Assembly: GCA_009839745.1 (NCBI GenBank)
Contig: VXPE01000131.1
Span: forward strand, 36,703 to 70,824
DNA length: 34,122 nt
Source: Candidatus Poribacteria bacterium
GTDB lineage: Bacteria > Poribacteria > WGA-4E > WGA-3G
Direction: 5' to 3'
Notes under the pieces: generated by a model
What the model was told of the DNA's origin: nothing
The model's input: the letters and a program-made list of their open reading frames with translations, nothing else
The model's database searches: none
Program-made: the position numbers and the translations under genes
Part shown: positions 22,702 to 30,857 of the stretch, one piece after another
Layout: each line of letters begins with the position of its first letter
Numbering within the stretch: position 1 is the stretch's first letter

Positions 22702-22794
22702 TTTTCAGTTAACAGTTTCCAGTTAACAGTTAAGGAGGGATCTGGTTTAACAAACCCACCTCTTAACTGAAAACCGAAGACTGATGACTGATTG
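22702..22794. repeat. TCAGTT-type repeats in the rpsB-tsf spacer
   Basis: TTTCAGTTAACAG occurs twice in tandem form at 22702-22733. A second group (AACTGAAAACCGAAGACTGATGACTGATTG, 22765-22794) is its inverted, heptamer-phased counterpart. The two groups could pair into a long imperfect stem between rpsB and tsf. Confidence 0.45.
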
Positions 22795-22799
22795 CCAAT

Positions 22800-23705
22800 T
22801 TATTGAGACTGTCGCCGCGGGGCTCTTCCTCTCCGTCGTTGACGCGGTGCACGTGTCTGACGCTGTTCCCCATCGCCAATCGCCTCTGGCTCTGCGGACA
22901 GTTGGGCTTCTTCGAGAATCGCGACACTTTCTTCCTCGTGCTTTTCCACTGCAAGTATCGCATCTACTTGCGCCACAGCTGCTTGGGGCTGCTCTGCTTC
23001 CGCCGCGACCTCTGCGCCTTCTAACGCATCTCCCTTGCCATTAACGACGGCATCGGCTAAGACAGAACAGATGAGACGAATTGAGCGGATAGCGTCATCG
23101 TTACCCGGAACCGGCAAATCAATCGGATCAGGGTCACAATTGGTATCAACGATAGCGATGATCGGGATACCGAGTTTGTTTGCCTCTGCGATCGCTGTAT
23201 GCTCTTTCCGTGTATCCGTAACAACCACGGCTTCAGGGAGCTTTTTCATCTCTCTGACACCACTCAGGTTGCTGTCGAGTTTGCCTTTCTCACGGCGCAA
23301 CCGCATGACCTCTTTTTTCGGCCTCTGATCAAAAACCCCATTCGTTTCATCGGCATCCAGTTGATCCAACCTGTTGACACTCCGACGGATGGTTTGGAAA
23401 TTCGTCAGCATACCACCGAGCCATCGGTGATTTACGTGATACATCCCACATCGCACGGCTTCGCTTCGCACGGCTTCTTGGGATTGGCGTTTCGTGCCGA
23501 CAAATAATACCCCGCCACCTTGCGCGGCGATCTCTTCAACGAAATGCGCGGCGGTTTCGAGCATCCGTAGCGTCTTTTGCAAGTCAATAATATAAATCCC
23601 GTTTCGTTCAGCGAAGATGTACTCTGCCATCTTCGGATTCCAACGACGGGTTTGATGTCCGAAGTGAACTCCACATTCAAGGAGTCCTTTCATTGTAACT
23701 GCCAA
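22800..23705 (-). CDS. rpsB: 30S ribosomal protein S2, with C-terminal extension
   Basis: S2 is a late-assembling small-subunit protein. The start is TTG at 23705: AGGAGG lies 5 nt upstream and the resulting [26 protein letters not shown] fits the family's N-terminus; the next ATG is 12 nt further and too distant from the ribosome-binding site. Family blocks include [91 protein letters not shown]. After about residue 230 there is an extra ~70-residue tail, acidic/Ala-rich then strongly basic ([14 protein letters not shown]). It is first in the operon with tsf and frr. Confidence 0.97.
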   Translation of the reverse strand: MAVTMKGLLECGVHFGHQTRRWNPKMAEYIFAERNGIYIIDLQKTLRMLETAAHFVEEIAAQGGGVLFVGTKRQSQEAVRSEAVRCGMYHVNHRWLGGMLTNFQTIRRSVNRLDQLDADETNGVFDQRPKKEVMRLRREKGKLDSNLSGVREMKKLPEAVVVTDTRKEHTAIAEANKLGIPIIAIVDTNCDPDPIDLPVPGNDDAIRSIRLICSVLADAVVNGKGDALEGAEVAAEAEQPQAAVAQVDAILAVEKHEEESVAILEEAQLSAEPEAIGDGEQRQTRAPRQRRRGRAPRRQSQ

Positions 23706-23916
23706 AAAAACCTCCTAAGTTTGCGGGGACCTGCCGTCCCCACTGGGTTTTCGCGTCCACCTCTTTCATGTCTGCATCAGACTCTCAACACGAGAGAACC
23801 CGCTGTGCAAATCGAGAGGTGTGTCGTATCCAGTATTGTGTGTGTAACTCCCGATGAACGTTTTTCATCAGAATTGATGCAAATATTTTACCACAGAAAC
23901 AATTGAATTTCAAGTT
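23706..23916 (-). promoter_or_regulatory. Structured rpsB 5' leader (~200 nt)
   Basis: Three hairpins can be read: an 8-bp stem (23851-23858 with 23864-23871), CTCTC-5 nt-GAGAG (23782-23796), and GGGGAC-5 nt-GTCCCC (23725-23741) directly before the AGGAGG site. rpsB leaders are autoregulated by S2 in several bacteria; here that role is inferred from structure and position. Confidence 0.45.
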
Positions 23917-23945
23917 TTTATAACACACCTCTTACCGAATGTCAA
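23917..23945 (-). promoter_or_regulatory. Near-consensus sigma-70 promoter for rpsB-tsf-frr
   Basis: On the minus strand, TTGACA (23945-23940), a 17-nt spacer and TATAAA (23922-23917) form an almost perfect housekeeping promoter. Transcription would start near 23910, giving a leader of about 200 nt. Confidence 0.8.
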
Positions 23946-24000
23946 GAAAATTGTAGATTCAGGGCAGGTTCTGTGATATAAAACATCAGGAGGCATATAG

Positions 24001-25077
24001 GTGAACCATCTGATTGAACAGATCGCAGCCCACTTCCAAACAGAGGTAGAGGCTCTGAAACTTGAACCGATTCAGCACGGCAGTCAGCAGAAGCACAATG
24101 TCTGTCGTTTAAAACTCGGTTCCGTGAACTACCTACTCAAACAGCACGACATCACCACACCCGTCGTTGAGGCAGGCTATACCCCTTGTGAGATTGAATC
24201 CACTGTCCTGTCAGTATTACACCGCAATGGGTGTCGTGTTCCGCAAATTGTTTGGAAATTGGAAGCCTTGCATACCCTGTTGTTGGAATGGTGTGGCGAA
24301 TTGACACTGGATGCCATGGCACAAAGCAGACCCTTGTCTGCTCTTACCCCCATTTTGCGGACTGCACTTATGGAGCTCTGTCGGGTTGAAACCGTTTTCG
24401 CAGAAAACATGGAACTTCTTACCCCCTACGCCTTCCGCTTTGATCTGAACGTTACCCTGCAACGTTTACTTGAACAAGGCAGAAAAACCCTCGGCTATCT
24501 TTGTGGTGCGATGACCTCATCACAAACTGCACATCTTGATGCGCTATGGACCACTTTTTCCAACCGACTCCAAACGGCACCACCGACTTTCGATAGTCTC
24601 GACTACCAGAGCCGAAACATCGTGATTTCCGACGACATCCCTTTTTTGATTGACTTTTCGAGTGTTGGTTGGGATTGGCAGGAACGGCGGTTGGTCCAAT
24701 TTTTCAATAGTATCGGGGCAAACCAAGAGGGGACAAACTTCGTCTCGTTGTTAAATCGGGAGTTGGTCGAGGCTTATGCAGGGTGGGTTGCCGCACATCG
24801 TGAAACCTGTTCATCTGCGGAGATCGCGGCACGTGTTGACAGTCATCATCTCCTCTTTTATCTATCCGTAATCCATCGAATTTTGTGTGCTGTTGCACAG
24901 CCTGAAGCCTCCGAAAGCAGAACACTTTTCAAAGCGTGGGGTGATCTCAAGGCGAGATACCAAAGCGCACTGCGGCAGGTGATTCATACGGGGCTGAGCG
25001 ACGGGGTTTACACAACTCAAATTCGAGAGATGATTGCCAATAGGATGACCCAACCCCCTAAAGAATCAACGGTATGA
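24001..25077 (+). CDS. Aminoglycoside phosphotransferase-like (APH/CHK) kinase
   Basis: The 358-residue protein starts at GTG 24001, 7 nt after AGGAGG. It has an APH-type kinase layout: an N-lobe with LKQHD (Lys 47, likely ATP contact), the catalytic loop DSLDYQSRNIVIS with Asp 201 and Asn 206, and the metal-binding PFLIDFSSVGWDW with Asp 218. The usual HGD of the loop is SLD, so the histidine is missing. The substrate is unknown; relatives phosphorylate sugars, choline or small molecules. It is transcribed divergently from rpsB, with a possible TATAAA -10 at 23977-23982 but no convincing -35. Two small hairpins follow the gene. An aminoglycoside-resistance role should not be assumed. Confidence 0.7.
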   Translation: MNHLIEQIAAHFQTEVEALKLEPIQHGSQQKHNVCRLKLGSVNYLLKQHDITTPVVEAGYTPCEIESTVLSVLHRNGCRVPQIVWKLEALHTLLLEWCGELTLDAMAQSRPLSALTPILRTALMELCRVETVFAENMELLTPYAFRFDLNVTLQRLLEQGRKTLGYLCGAMTSSQTAHLDALWTTFSNRLQTAPPTFDSLDYQSRNIVISDDIPFLIDFSSVGWDWQERRLVQFFNSIGANQEGTNFVSLLNRELVEAYAGWVAAHRETCSSAEIAARVDSHHLLFYLSVIHRILCAVAQPEASESRTLFKAWGDLKARYQSALRQVIHTGLSDGVYTTQIREMIANRMTQPPKESTV

Positions 25078-25112
25078 ATGCCTTATGGCATTCCCCGCCC
25101 CTTATCAGGGGG
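25076..25112. other. Two stem-loops between convergent genes
   Basis: GAATGCC-TTAT-GGCATTC (25076-25093) is a perfect 7-bp hairpin overlapping the kinase stop. A CCCC-TTATCA-GGGG stem follows directly. There is no T tract, so termination is only possible, not clear. Confidence 0.4.
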
Positions 25113-25135
25113 ACTGTAAGAGGATAGGTTAAACA

Positions 25136-25537
25136 TCACTCCTTAATTGTATCCTTAAGAATTGTTCTCTCAAGTTCAATAAGGAACGCTTGTATTTCAG
25201 GGGTTGATGGTGTTGTGGTATGAAACGCTGTCTGATACGATTTCAGCACTCTGTAAAGGGATGTAAGATGGACTTTCCGTTTCTGGGTTGCCTCGCGCAC
25301 GTTTGCAAAGACTGCGATTACCTGATCTTCTGAGATACCATCAGGACGATTTTTCGACTTAAGATGGTTTTCTACACCGTTTAGGGCGCGTCCTGCCATC
25401 CAATAGCGGGCACCTTCAGACCCACCGACGCGGCGATAAACGATGCCACCTGCGATTAAACTGACTGCCACAACTGCTAACACGAAAGTCAGGACTCTTC
25501 TATAACAGCCACTGAGTTTTTTGTTTGTACTCGCCAT
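25136..25537 (-). CDS. Small membrane-anchored protein, unknown function
   Basis: The 133-residue ORF has one hydrophobic segment near the N-terminus (VLTFVLAVVAVSLIAGGIVY, about residues 15-34), preceded by basic residues, which suggests a single-pass anchor or uncleaved signal. The remainder (KNRPDGISEDQVIAVFANVREATQKRKVHLTSLYRVLKSYQ..., then EIQAFLIELERTIL) is predicted helical and would lie in the periplasm. No named family is recognised. It begins 6 nt after the stop of the amidohydrolase gene on the same strand, so it is probably the last gene of the queE-amidohydrolase unit. No Shine-Dalgarno is evident. Confidence 0.6.
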   Translation of the reverse strand: MASTNKKLSGCYRRVLTFVLAVVAVSLIAGGIVYRRVGGSEGARYWMAGRALNGVENHLKSKNRPDGISEDQVIAVFANVREATQKRKVHLTSLYRVLKSYQTAFHTTTPSTPEIQAFLIELERTILKDTIKE

Positions 25538-25543
25538 ATCGGT

Positions 25544-26671
25544 TTAAATTTTTCCTTCGCGTATCGTTAGCGTGGCTTTCAATTTTTTGTTCCCGATAAA
25601 CTTGTTGTCGTGTGTGTCGAAGAATTCAAATTCACCGTCCAGTACTTCAAAGACTGCGACATCCGCGAGGGTTCCAACTTTCAGATGACCGAGTTGCGCC
25701 TCACGTTGGATGGCTTTTGCGGCACTGAAAGTCGCCTTCTCAATCACTTCTTCCAGTGAGAGTCCCAAATGCATCAACTTCGACAGGACGGTCGGTAAAT
25801 CGTAGACGGGTCCGTTGATGTTCCCTGTATGAAGATCGGTACTGATAACGTCAGAGATGAACCCCTGTTCCATGGCGCGTTGTGCGACCTCATAATGGAA
25901 ACTGCCTGCCCCGTGTCCGACATCAAAGATAATACCGTCCTCGCGCGCCTTCCAGGCTTCAGGGATCACGCGCCCTTTCTCGTCAACAATGTTATCACCG
26001 TTGCCTTGGAAACAGTGGGTAATCACATCGCCCGGACGGAGTAATCGCAAAATATCAGGCAGCGGCACCCCCGCGCCAATATGACACATGACGGGCGTTT
26101 CTGCACATTCGGCGGCTTCAATGGCAAGTTTCAGCGGTTCAACCCCGTTATCGCCAACCTGCATTTTTCCCTGACGCACCTTGACCCCCACCGTCATATC
26201 ACGATGCGCTTGTAAGGTCTCCGCAACACGCCCGGGATTGGCGTAAGCCATATCGTGCATTTCACCGACAGGTCCATAGACAAGCCCAATTCCAGAGATG
26301 TGGATATAGGTGAGGATGTTCGTCTGCGCAGGTTCGGCGATGAATTCACGGAAACCGGGGAACGTCACCCAACTTGGGCTGCCGGCATCGACAACGGTGG
26401 TGGTTCCGGCTGTTGGGCAAACCGCGTCGGCTCTGATGCCCCATGTCGTTACACCGTAATAGACATGCGTGTGGATATCCACGAGTCCCGGTGTCACGAA
26501 TTTATCCTTAACATTGATGGTTTGCGTCGCTGCGCCTTCGGGAATGTCCTGTTCAATCGCAGCGATGACACCGCTCGTAATTGCGACATCTCGCCTTGCA
26601 TTCAGATGCTGTGCGGGGTCAATGACGGTGCCACCTTTTAGTAGAATATCATAGTTCATTTCCGTACCCAT
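25544..26671 (-). CDS. Metal-dependent amidohydrolase/deacetylase
   Basis: This 375-residue enzyme belongs to the amidohydrolase superfamily, closest in pattern to the deacetylase (Atu3266/EF0837-like) group. Metal ligands are visible: HTH in VDIHTHVYYG (His 67, 69), the lysine expected to be carbamylated in VGVKVRQG (Lys 164), His 197 in CHIGAG, His 219 in ITHCFQG and Asp 279 in STDLHTGN. The N- and C-terminal parts form the usual small beta-sandwich (DILLKGGTVIDPAQHL; LADVAVFEVLDGEF). It hydrolyses an amide or ester bond; the substrate is not predictable, and a dihydroorotase role is unlikely. It could also start four codons later (ATG 26659). It follows queE by 6 nt. Confidence 0.85.
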   Translation of the reverse strand: MGTEMNYDILLKGGTVIDPAQHLNARRDVAITSGVIAAIEQDIPEGAATQTINVKDKFVTPGLVDIHTHVYYGVTTWGIRADAVCPTAGTTTVVDAGSPSWVTFPGFREFIAEPAQTNILTYIHISGIGLVYGPVGEMHDMAYANPGRVAETLQAHRDMTVGVKVRQGKMQVGDNGVEPLKLAIEAAECAETPVMCHIGAGVPLPDILRLLRPGDVITHCFQGNGDNIVDEKGRVIPEAWKAREDGIIFDVGHGAGSFHYEVAQRAMEQGFISDVISTDLHTGNINGPVYDLPTVLSKLMHLGLSLEEVIEKATFSAAKAIQREAQLGHLKVGTLADVAVFEVLDGEFEFFDTHDNKFIGNKKLKATLTIREGKI

Positions 26672-26677
26672 TACTGC

Positions 26678-27358
26678 TTAGATGCCGCGTTTGTCTCCCC
26701 ATATATCCACGTGCACACGAGGGGAATAGCGATAGCCGTTCTCTTTACAGAGATCCACCAACCATTCCTGTTTCTGCCGTAGCACGGTAGGTGTTGTCCC
26801 TTGCGGCATCAAGAGGATGGTCTCGGCGGGAATATCTATCTCCGTCTGTAAGGCTTGGATCTCTGCTAAATCTTCGGGTGTGTCCACGACAAATTTCACT
26901 TGGCATGGATACTGATCCAAAAACTTTCGGATAACGTCGGGACGAATGCGTCCACGTTCGTGACGTTTGAAAAACCGGTTGTCTGCTGGCGGATTAGAAT
27001 TACGCAACTTAGGGCTCATGGAAATGAGGTGTGCGGGAACTGCTGCAAAAAGCGTGGCGTTCGTTTCAATGGTGATGTGATGCCCACGTTTATCCAGTTC
27101 ACAACAGAGTTCCATCAATTCCCTCGCCTGAATAAACGGCTCTCCACCGGTAATAACCACGTGCTTACAGCGGTATTGCGAGATGGCGTCAACGCTTTCA
27201 GCAACAGAGATGTTCCGATCTTCCGGCTTCCAAGATGTGTAAGGTGTATCACACCAAACACATCTCAGATTGCAATAACTCGTTCGGAAGAAAACGGAGG
27301 GGACACCGATAAGTTGTCCTTCTCCTTGAATTGTATGGAAGAGTTCGCTAAATTTCAT
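26678..27358 (-). CDS. queE: 7-carboxy-7-deazaguanine synthase (radical SAM)
   Basis: QueE rearranges 6-carboxytetrahydropterin into CDG in the queuosine/7-deazaguanine pathway. The 226-residue protein has the N-terminal SELFHTIQGEGQLIGVPSVFFRTSYCNLRCVWCDTPYTSW, with the radical-SAM cysteines at 29, 33 and 36, the SAM-binding VVITGGEPF, and ITIETNAT. The ending RYSPRVHVDIWGDKRGI is typical of QueE. Length is normal. No queC, queD or queF is present in this window, so the pathway partners must be elsewhere. It leads a short minus-strand unit with the amidohydrolase. Confidence 0.93.
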   Translation of the reverse strand: MKFSELFHTIQGEGQLIGVPSVFFRTSYCNLRCVWCDTPYTSWKPEDRNISVAESVDAISQYRCKHVVITGGEPFIQARELMELCCELDKRGHHITIETNATLFAAVPAHLISMSPKLRNSNPPADNRFFKRHERGRIRPDVIRKFLDQYPCQVKFVVDTPEDLAEIQALQTEIDIPAETILLMPQGTTPTVLRQKQEWLVDLCKENGYRYSPRVHVDIWGDKRGI

Positions 27359-27496
27359 ACTGCCATCCCCTCGCGCAGCGCTCAGTCAAGGTGATGTATA
27401 AGCTGACAACATCTTGTTAGGTCGGTCTTAGATGTTAGGGAAATTAGACGCGAGTGCTATCTATGAACGGTGCGAGGTGGCGATTTCCGCGAACGA

Positions 27497-27868
27497 TTAA
27501 GCCTCAATGAGTTCAATTTGAACGTTGTCGGGTCCTTTGAAAAACGCCATCATGAGTCCATTGGGTTTCAAATCTTCGAGTTCCGCGCCCTTCGCTTGAA
27601 GCTGCGCGACCTCAGCGTCCAGGTCTTCCACGGTAAAAGCGAGTTGATAGACACCCCAACGCGGATTCCCGCTGGTGTCCTCGACTTCCATATCTCCGAA
27701 TTTCGGTGAGAGGAAGATCCGTTCGCCGCCAATCTCCATCCGGACGATGGGTAACCCGCGGACCTCTACTGTTTCCGTGACCTTTCCATCAAACATCTCT
27801 TCATAATAACGAATCGCACCTTCTAAATCTTCACAACGAAGATGAACGTGGTGAAATGTAACTGCCAT
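27497..27868 (-). CDS. VOC/glyoxalase-superfamily protein
   Basis: The 123-residue protein has two beta-alpha-beta-beta-beta modules: TFHHVHLRCEDLEGAIRYYEEMFDG...VRMEIGGERIFLSP and GVYQLAFTVEDLDAEVAQLQAKGAELE...FFKGPDNVQIELIEA. His 7 and Glu 119 are at metal-ligand positions, but the second module begins with YQLAF where a histidine is more usual. It may bind metal with Gln or act without one. The substrate is unknown; relatives include lyases, dioxygenases and resistance proteins. AAAGGAAA lies 8 nt before the ATG. It looks monocistronic. The spacer between it and queE (27359-27496) shows nothing recognisable. Confidence 0.85.
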   Translation of the reverse strand: MAVTFHHVHLRCEDLEGAIRYYEEMFDGKVTETVEVRGLPIVRMEIGGERIFLSPKFGDMEVEDTSGNPRWGVYQLAFTVEDLDAEVAQLQAKGAELEDLKPNGLMMAFFKGPDNVQIELIEA

Positions 27869-28065
27869 TGTTAGAATTTCCTTTCTTTAGAAGAATCGCG
27901 TGTGTCACGCGCCAATTGAAATGTGGTATTAGGAAATTATCACACAACCTCTTGATTGTGTCAAATTATTTTTTTACAGTAAAACCAAAAAATAAATAAA
28001 AAAAAACTAACTTTTTTCAAGGGAATGCGTCTAAAGTAACGAACACGTTAATTGAACATTCAAAA

Positions 28066-28095
28066 TTGTTGTTTAAAAAGTAAAAAAAGTAATAT
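28066..28095 (+). promoter_or_regulatory. Promoter for the STAS gene
   Basis: TTGTTG (28066-28071), an 18-nt spacer and TAATAT (28090-28095) lie in a very AT-rich spacer about 40 nt before the GTG start. The remaining spacer (27869-28065) holds only A/T runs. Confidence 0.5.
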
Positions 28096-28135
28096 AGACT
28101 TTCAATATTTTCCGAAATAAAAAAGGAGAAAAACA

Positions 28136-28477
28136 GTGTCAACGCAAATTCGCCAACAAGGCAGCGTAGCGATTTTAGAACCCAGTGGAAAATTGGTAGG
28201 AACCTCCGCATTAGAATTACGAGAGGCAATCGCCCCGCAAATAGAAACTTACGACGAGCCACGTATCCTCATCAACTTCGAGAATGTCAATATGATTGAC
28301 AGTTCAGGACTCGGTGCCCTCATGGAGGCACGTGCGATCGCAACCCGAAAGAACGGGCGCATTGGTGTTATCCATGTCGGCAAACATATCAAAAACTTGG
28401 TCGTTCTGAGCCGTCTCGTGAGTATGTTTGAGCATTACGACGATGAGGACGCAGCAGTTTTAGGACTATCCGCGTAG
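28136..28477 (+). CDS. STAS-domain anti-sigma factor antagonist (SpoIIAA-like)
   Basis: Such proteins bind anti-sigma kinases and are switched off by serine phosphorylation. The 113-residue product is a single STAS domain: VAILEPSGKLVGTSALELREAI, then ILINFENVNMIDSSGLGALMEARAIATRKNGRIGVIHV and NLVVLSRLVSMFEHYDDEDAAVLGL. The DSSGLGAL motif with Ser 56 is the expected phosphorylation site. The GTG start at 28136 follows AGGAG at good spacing. It has its own promoter and a clear terminator, so it is a one-gene unit; no kinase or phosphatase partner is nearby. Cytoplasmic. Confidence 0.93.
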   Translation: MSTQIRQQGSVAILEPSGKLVGTSALELREAIAPQIETYDEPRILINFENVNMIDSSGLGALMEARAIATRKNGRIGVIHVGKHIKNLVVLSRLVSMFEHYDDEDAAVLGLSA

Positions 28478-28504
28478 AACGCAGCGTTCAACGCATGTCA
28501 AAAA

Positions 28505-28531
28505 GGGGCTGGTTTTACCGGTCCCTTTTTT
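28505..28531 (+). terminator. Intrinsic terminator after the STAS gene
   Basis: A 9-bp stem (28505-28513 with 28517-28525, two G-T pairs), a 3-nt loop and TTTTTTC directly after. An A run precedes the stem. It ends just before the heparinase-like gene. Confidence 0.85.
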
Positions 28532-28548
28532 CTTGAAGGTGCCACAAC

Positions 28549-30705
28549 ATGTCGCTGGAAAAGTGGACAACGCTCCAAACTGAACAGATCCAAACCCTTT
28601 CTGAAACTCTTTCAGAAAGGGAACTCTCTGCGGTCAGGCAACTGGAACCGATCGCGGATTTTGAGGAACTCTTCACGTTTGACGAAGCATACCCGACACC
28701 GACCGAATTCACGCCAGAATACCCCGCGTGGCGATTGGAATCTGTCGCCGCACGGGTCATAGAGGCAGTCGCGATTGCAGCCCATGAACCGCTTACGGCG
28801 TTGGGATACCGCGAACTCGCCCGTATCCTGTCAGCACACGCTGAATATCTCTACACCTATTCAGACGGTGAACCGCGTCCGAGACTCGAAGCGGGCAGTG
28901 CACTGGCATTGGCAGGCAGCGTCTGTGCGTCACTTCCGCAATCGGCACTCTGGCGACTTGCCGGATTTGGAAGGATGTCGGGAGTGTTGACGGAGGTCGC
29001 GCCTACACCGACGGATTCGCATCTCATCCGACCGATTGATGTTGCCTTCTCGCTTGCGAACGAGCGGAACCTTCCGATCTTGGCAGCCGCGGTGAACGCC
29101 TATAATACCGTCCTTAAACGCAACTTCACGCCGCAGCGTCAATACAACTTGCCTCTCAGCGATAGCGATTTTTTTGAGGCTCTGAATTTGGATTTTTGCG
29201 AGTCAAAACTTGCTGTTAAAAATGCGGACGATGTAGCCGTAGCCAAAGCCGCATACACCGTCTTTCGGAGAGAATTTTTAGATTCACAGGTCGAACAAAA
29301 ATCAATCCCACTCACAGACAGATCCGATACCTATACGACTGCGAAAACCTACCTCGAATGTCTGCTCCGGTTGTCCATCCATCCGACACCCGCTATCACT
29401 GCGACGACAGAGATCGGTATTGCGGCACACCTCTTTCCTGAATTCCGTGGGAGTGAACAACTGCGTCTCCTCGCGCTGCGTCGCTATAAATGGATAATGG
29501 AGGCGTTTTTTCATTCAGATGGCTTTCACAAGGATCGGACACTCCGGTCCCACGTTGAGGCAATTGCGGATTCTGTCAGATTCCTATCTGTTTACGGAGA
29601 CGCCAGGGAGAGTGCCGGCTCCTTGGCAGAGATACAGACATCGCTGGAAAGACAGGTCGAAGCGTGTATCCGTCTGCGTCAACCCGATAACGCGTTTCCA
29701 CCGTTCGGCCCGCTCCCCGCGCCGAACTTCGATGCCGCTGAACTCTGCACGATTGTCGATAAAGACTTCCGACTTGAGGATTTTCCATCCACTGATACCA
29801 CCTCACACGCGCTTCCTGAGACGGGTTGCTATGTCATGCGAGACAGTTGGGAACCCGAGGCACAATACCTGTTTTTCGATACGCATCCATCTGAAAAACC
29901 GAGCCACACGGACACATCAATTTTCGTGTTACACGCTCACGGACGACATCTAACAACGGGTTCCGTTGGTGTGCTTGAGACCACCCGCTCGGAGCCTGAT
30001 GCACTTAACACACGATGGATAACGACACCCGCATTCGATTTCGTTGAAAAGTGGGACGTTTTGACCGCAGCTCTCGGCAACGCGCAAGCCGTGCCAAAAA
30101 CGACTGAGGCGCAGCACAAACGCGCTATTTTCTATCTTAAAGGTGAATACTTCGTCCTACACGATCTCGTTCTCGGTGCGGGTGCGTACACATTGGAACA
30201 GGTATTTCGTTTCGATCGAAAGGTCGCCCCTTATATCATTTCCGAAGCAGGGAACATACGGACGCAGGAACCACAGCGTAGCAATCTGTTCATCGGTGCG
30301 GTGCAGACACCCGATCTCTCGGTAACATCGGGCGGGAACAGTATTACATATCGGAAACATCGGGAATCGCCAATGGCAGTGAACACAGTGCTGTTGCCGA
30401 TGAAGCCTGAAGTGGAAGTGCGTCCGACGCTTTCTGCTATTGAGGTGTTTACCGATCCTGATGTTTTAGGGACAGGTTTCACCCTCCGGTTACCCAACGC
30501 GACGGATACGTTCCTCATCTCTGATGATGGCTTGGCGGAGATGTCTACCGCAGATATTCGGTGTGTCGGTGAATTTCTCTTCTTACGGCGCGACACCTCC
30601 GGTGCAGCCGTTCAATTCGTGATGCTGAACGCCCGGTTCCTGCAGGTGGATGGGAGTGTCCTTGCCGATTTGGACGAAACCTGTGAGAGCTATGTTCGGA
30701 TGTAA
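28549..30705 (+). CDS. Heparinase II/III-like polysaccharide lyase family protein
   Basis: The 718-residue protein has a helical N-terminal half resembling the alpha/alpha toroid of alginate lyase and heparinase families (YKWIMEAFFHSDGFHKDRTLRSHVEAIADSVRFLSVYG). A beta-sandwich half begins at LPETGCYVMRDSWEPEAQYLFFDTHPSEKPSHTDTSIFVLHAHGRHLTTGSVG, the heparinase II/III signature region. The His of SHTDTS and the downstream tyrosines are candidate catalytic residues. No signal peptide is seen (MSLEKWTTLQTEQIQ), unusual for a lyase acting on external polysaccharide; it may work in the cytoplasm or on imported oligosaccharides. AAGG lies about 8 nt before the ATG. It follows a terminator, so it probably has its own promoter, which I cannot identify. 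The substrate is unknown. Confidence 0.8.
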   Translation: MSLEKWTTLQTEQIQTLSETLSERELSAVRQLEPIADFEELFTFDEAYPTPTEFTPEYPAWRLESVAARVIEAVAIAAHEPLTALGYRELARILSAHAEYLYTYSDGEPRPRLEAGSALALAGSVCASLPQSALWRLAGFGRMSGVLTEVAPTPTDSHLIRPIDVAFSLANERNLPILAAAVNAYNTVLKRNFTPQRQYNLPLSDSDFFEALNLDFCESKLAVKNADDVAVAKAAYTVFRREFLDSQVEQKSIPLTDRSDTYTTAKTYLECLLRLSIHPTPAITATTEIGIAAHLFPEFRGSEQLRLLALRRYKWIMEAFFHSDGFHKDRTLRSHVEAIADSVRFLSVYGDARESAGSLAEIQTSLERQVEACIRLRQPDNAFPPFGPLPAPNFDAAELCTIVDKDFRLEDFPSTDTTSHALPETGCYVMRDSWEPEAQYLFFDTHPSEKPSHTDTSIFVLHAHGRHLTTGSVGVLETTRSEPDALNTRWITTPAFDFVEKWDVLTAALGNAQAVPKTTEAQHKRAIFYLKGEYFVLHDLVLGAGAYTLEQVFRFDRKVAPYIISEAGNIRTQEPQRSNLFIGAVQTPDLSVTSGGNSITYRKHRESPMAVNTVLLPMKPEVEVRPTLSAIEVFTDPDVLGTGFTLRLPNATDTFLISDDGLAEMSTADIRCVGEFLFLRRDTSGAAVQFVMLNARFLQVDGSVLADLDETCESYVRM

Positions 30706-30706
30706 A

Positions 30707-30724
30707 TCAGTTGTCAGTTGTCGG
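30707..30724 (+). repeat. Tandem TCAGTTG heptamers
   Basis: TCAGTTGTCAGTTGTC directly follows the heparinase-like stop codon. It is the cleanest copy of the heptamer repeat also seen at 17195-17223. The rest of the spacer to 30857 shows nothing recognisable. Confidence 0.5.
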
Positions 30725-30857
30725 TAGCCAGTGCGCGCCAATCGCGTTTTGTTGCAAAAAGCAAGAACCATTCAATGGAAGGCAAGTTGTCTATATGGGT
30801 AATGTAGTAGAGGGCTCTTATATTTCGCTCCTGCACAATTGTTCCTCTGTGTTATAA

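Noticed and set aside
24001-25077. Aminoglycoside resistance gene
   Set aside because: Only the general kinase fold is visible; the catalytic loop is unusual and the context is housekeeping, so resistance cannot be claimed.
25544-26671. Dihydroorotase (pyrC) assignment
   Set aside because: The metal-ligand motifs fit the deacetylase-type amidohydrolases better (KVR lysine motif, THCFQG, STDLHTGN) and no pyrimidine genes are nearby.
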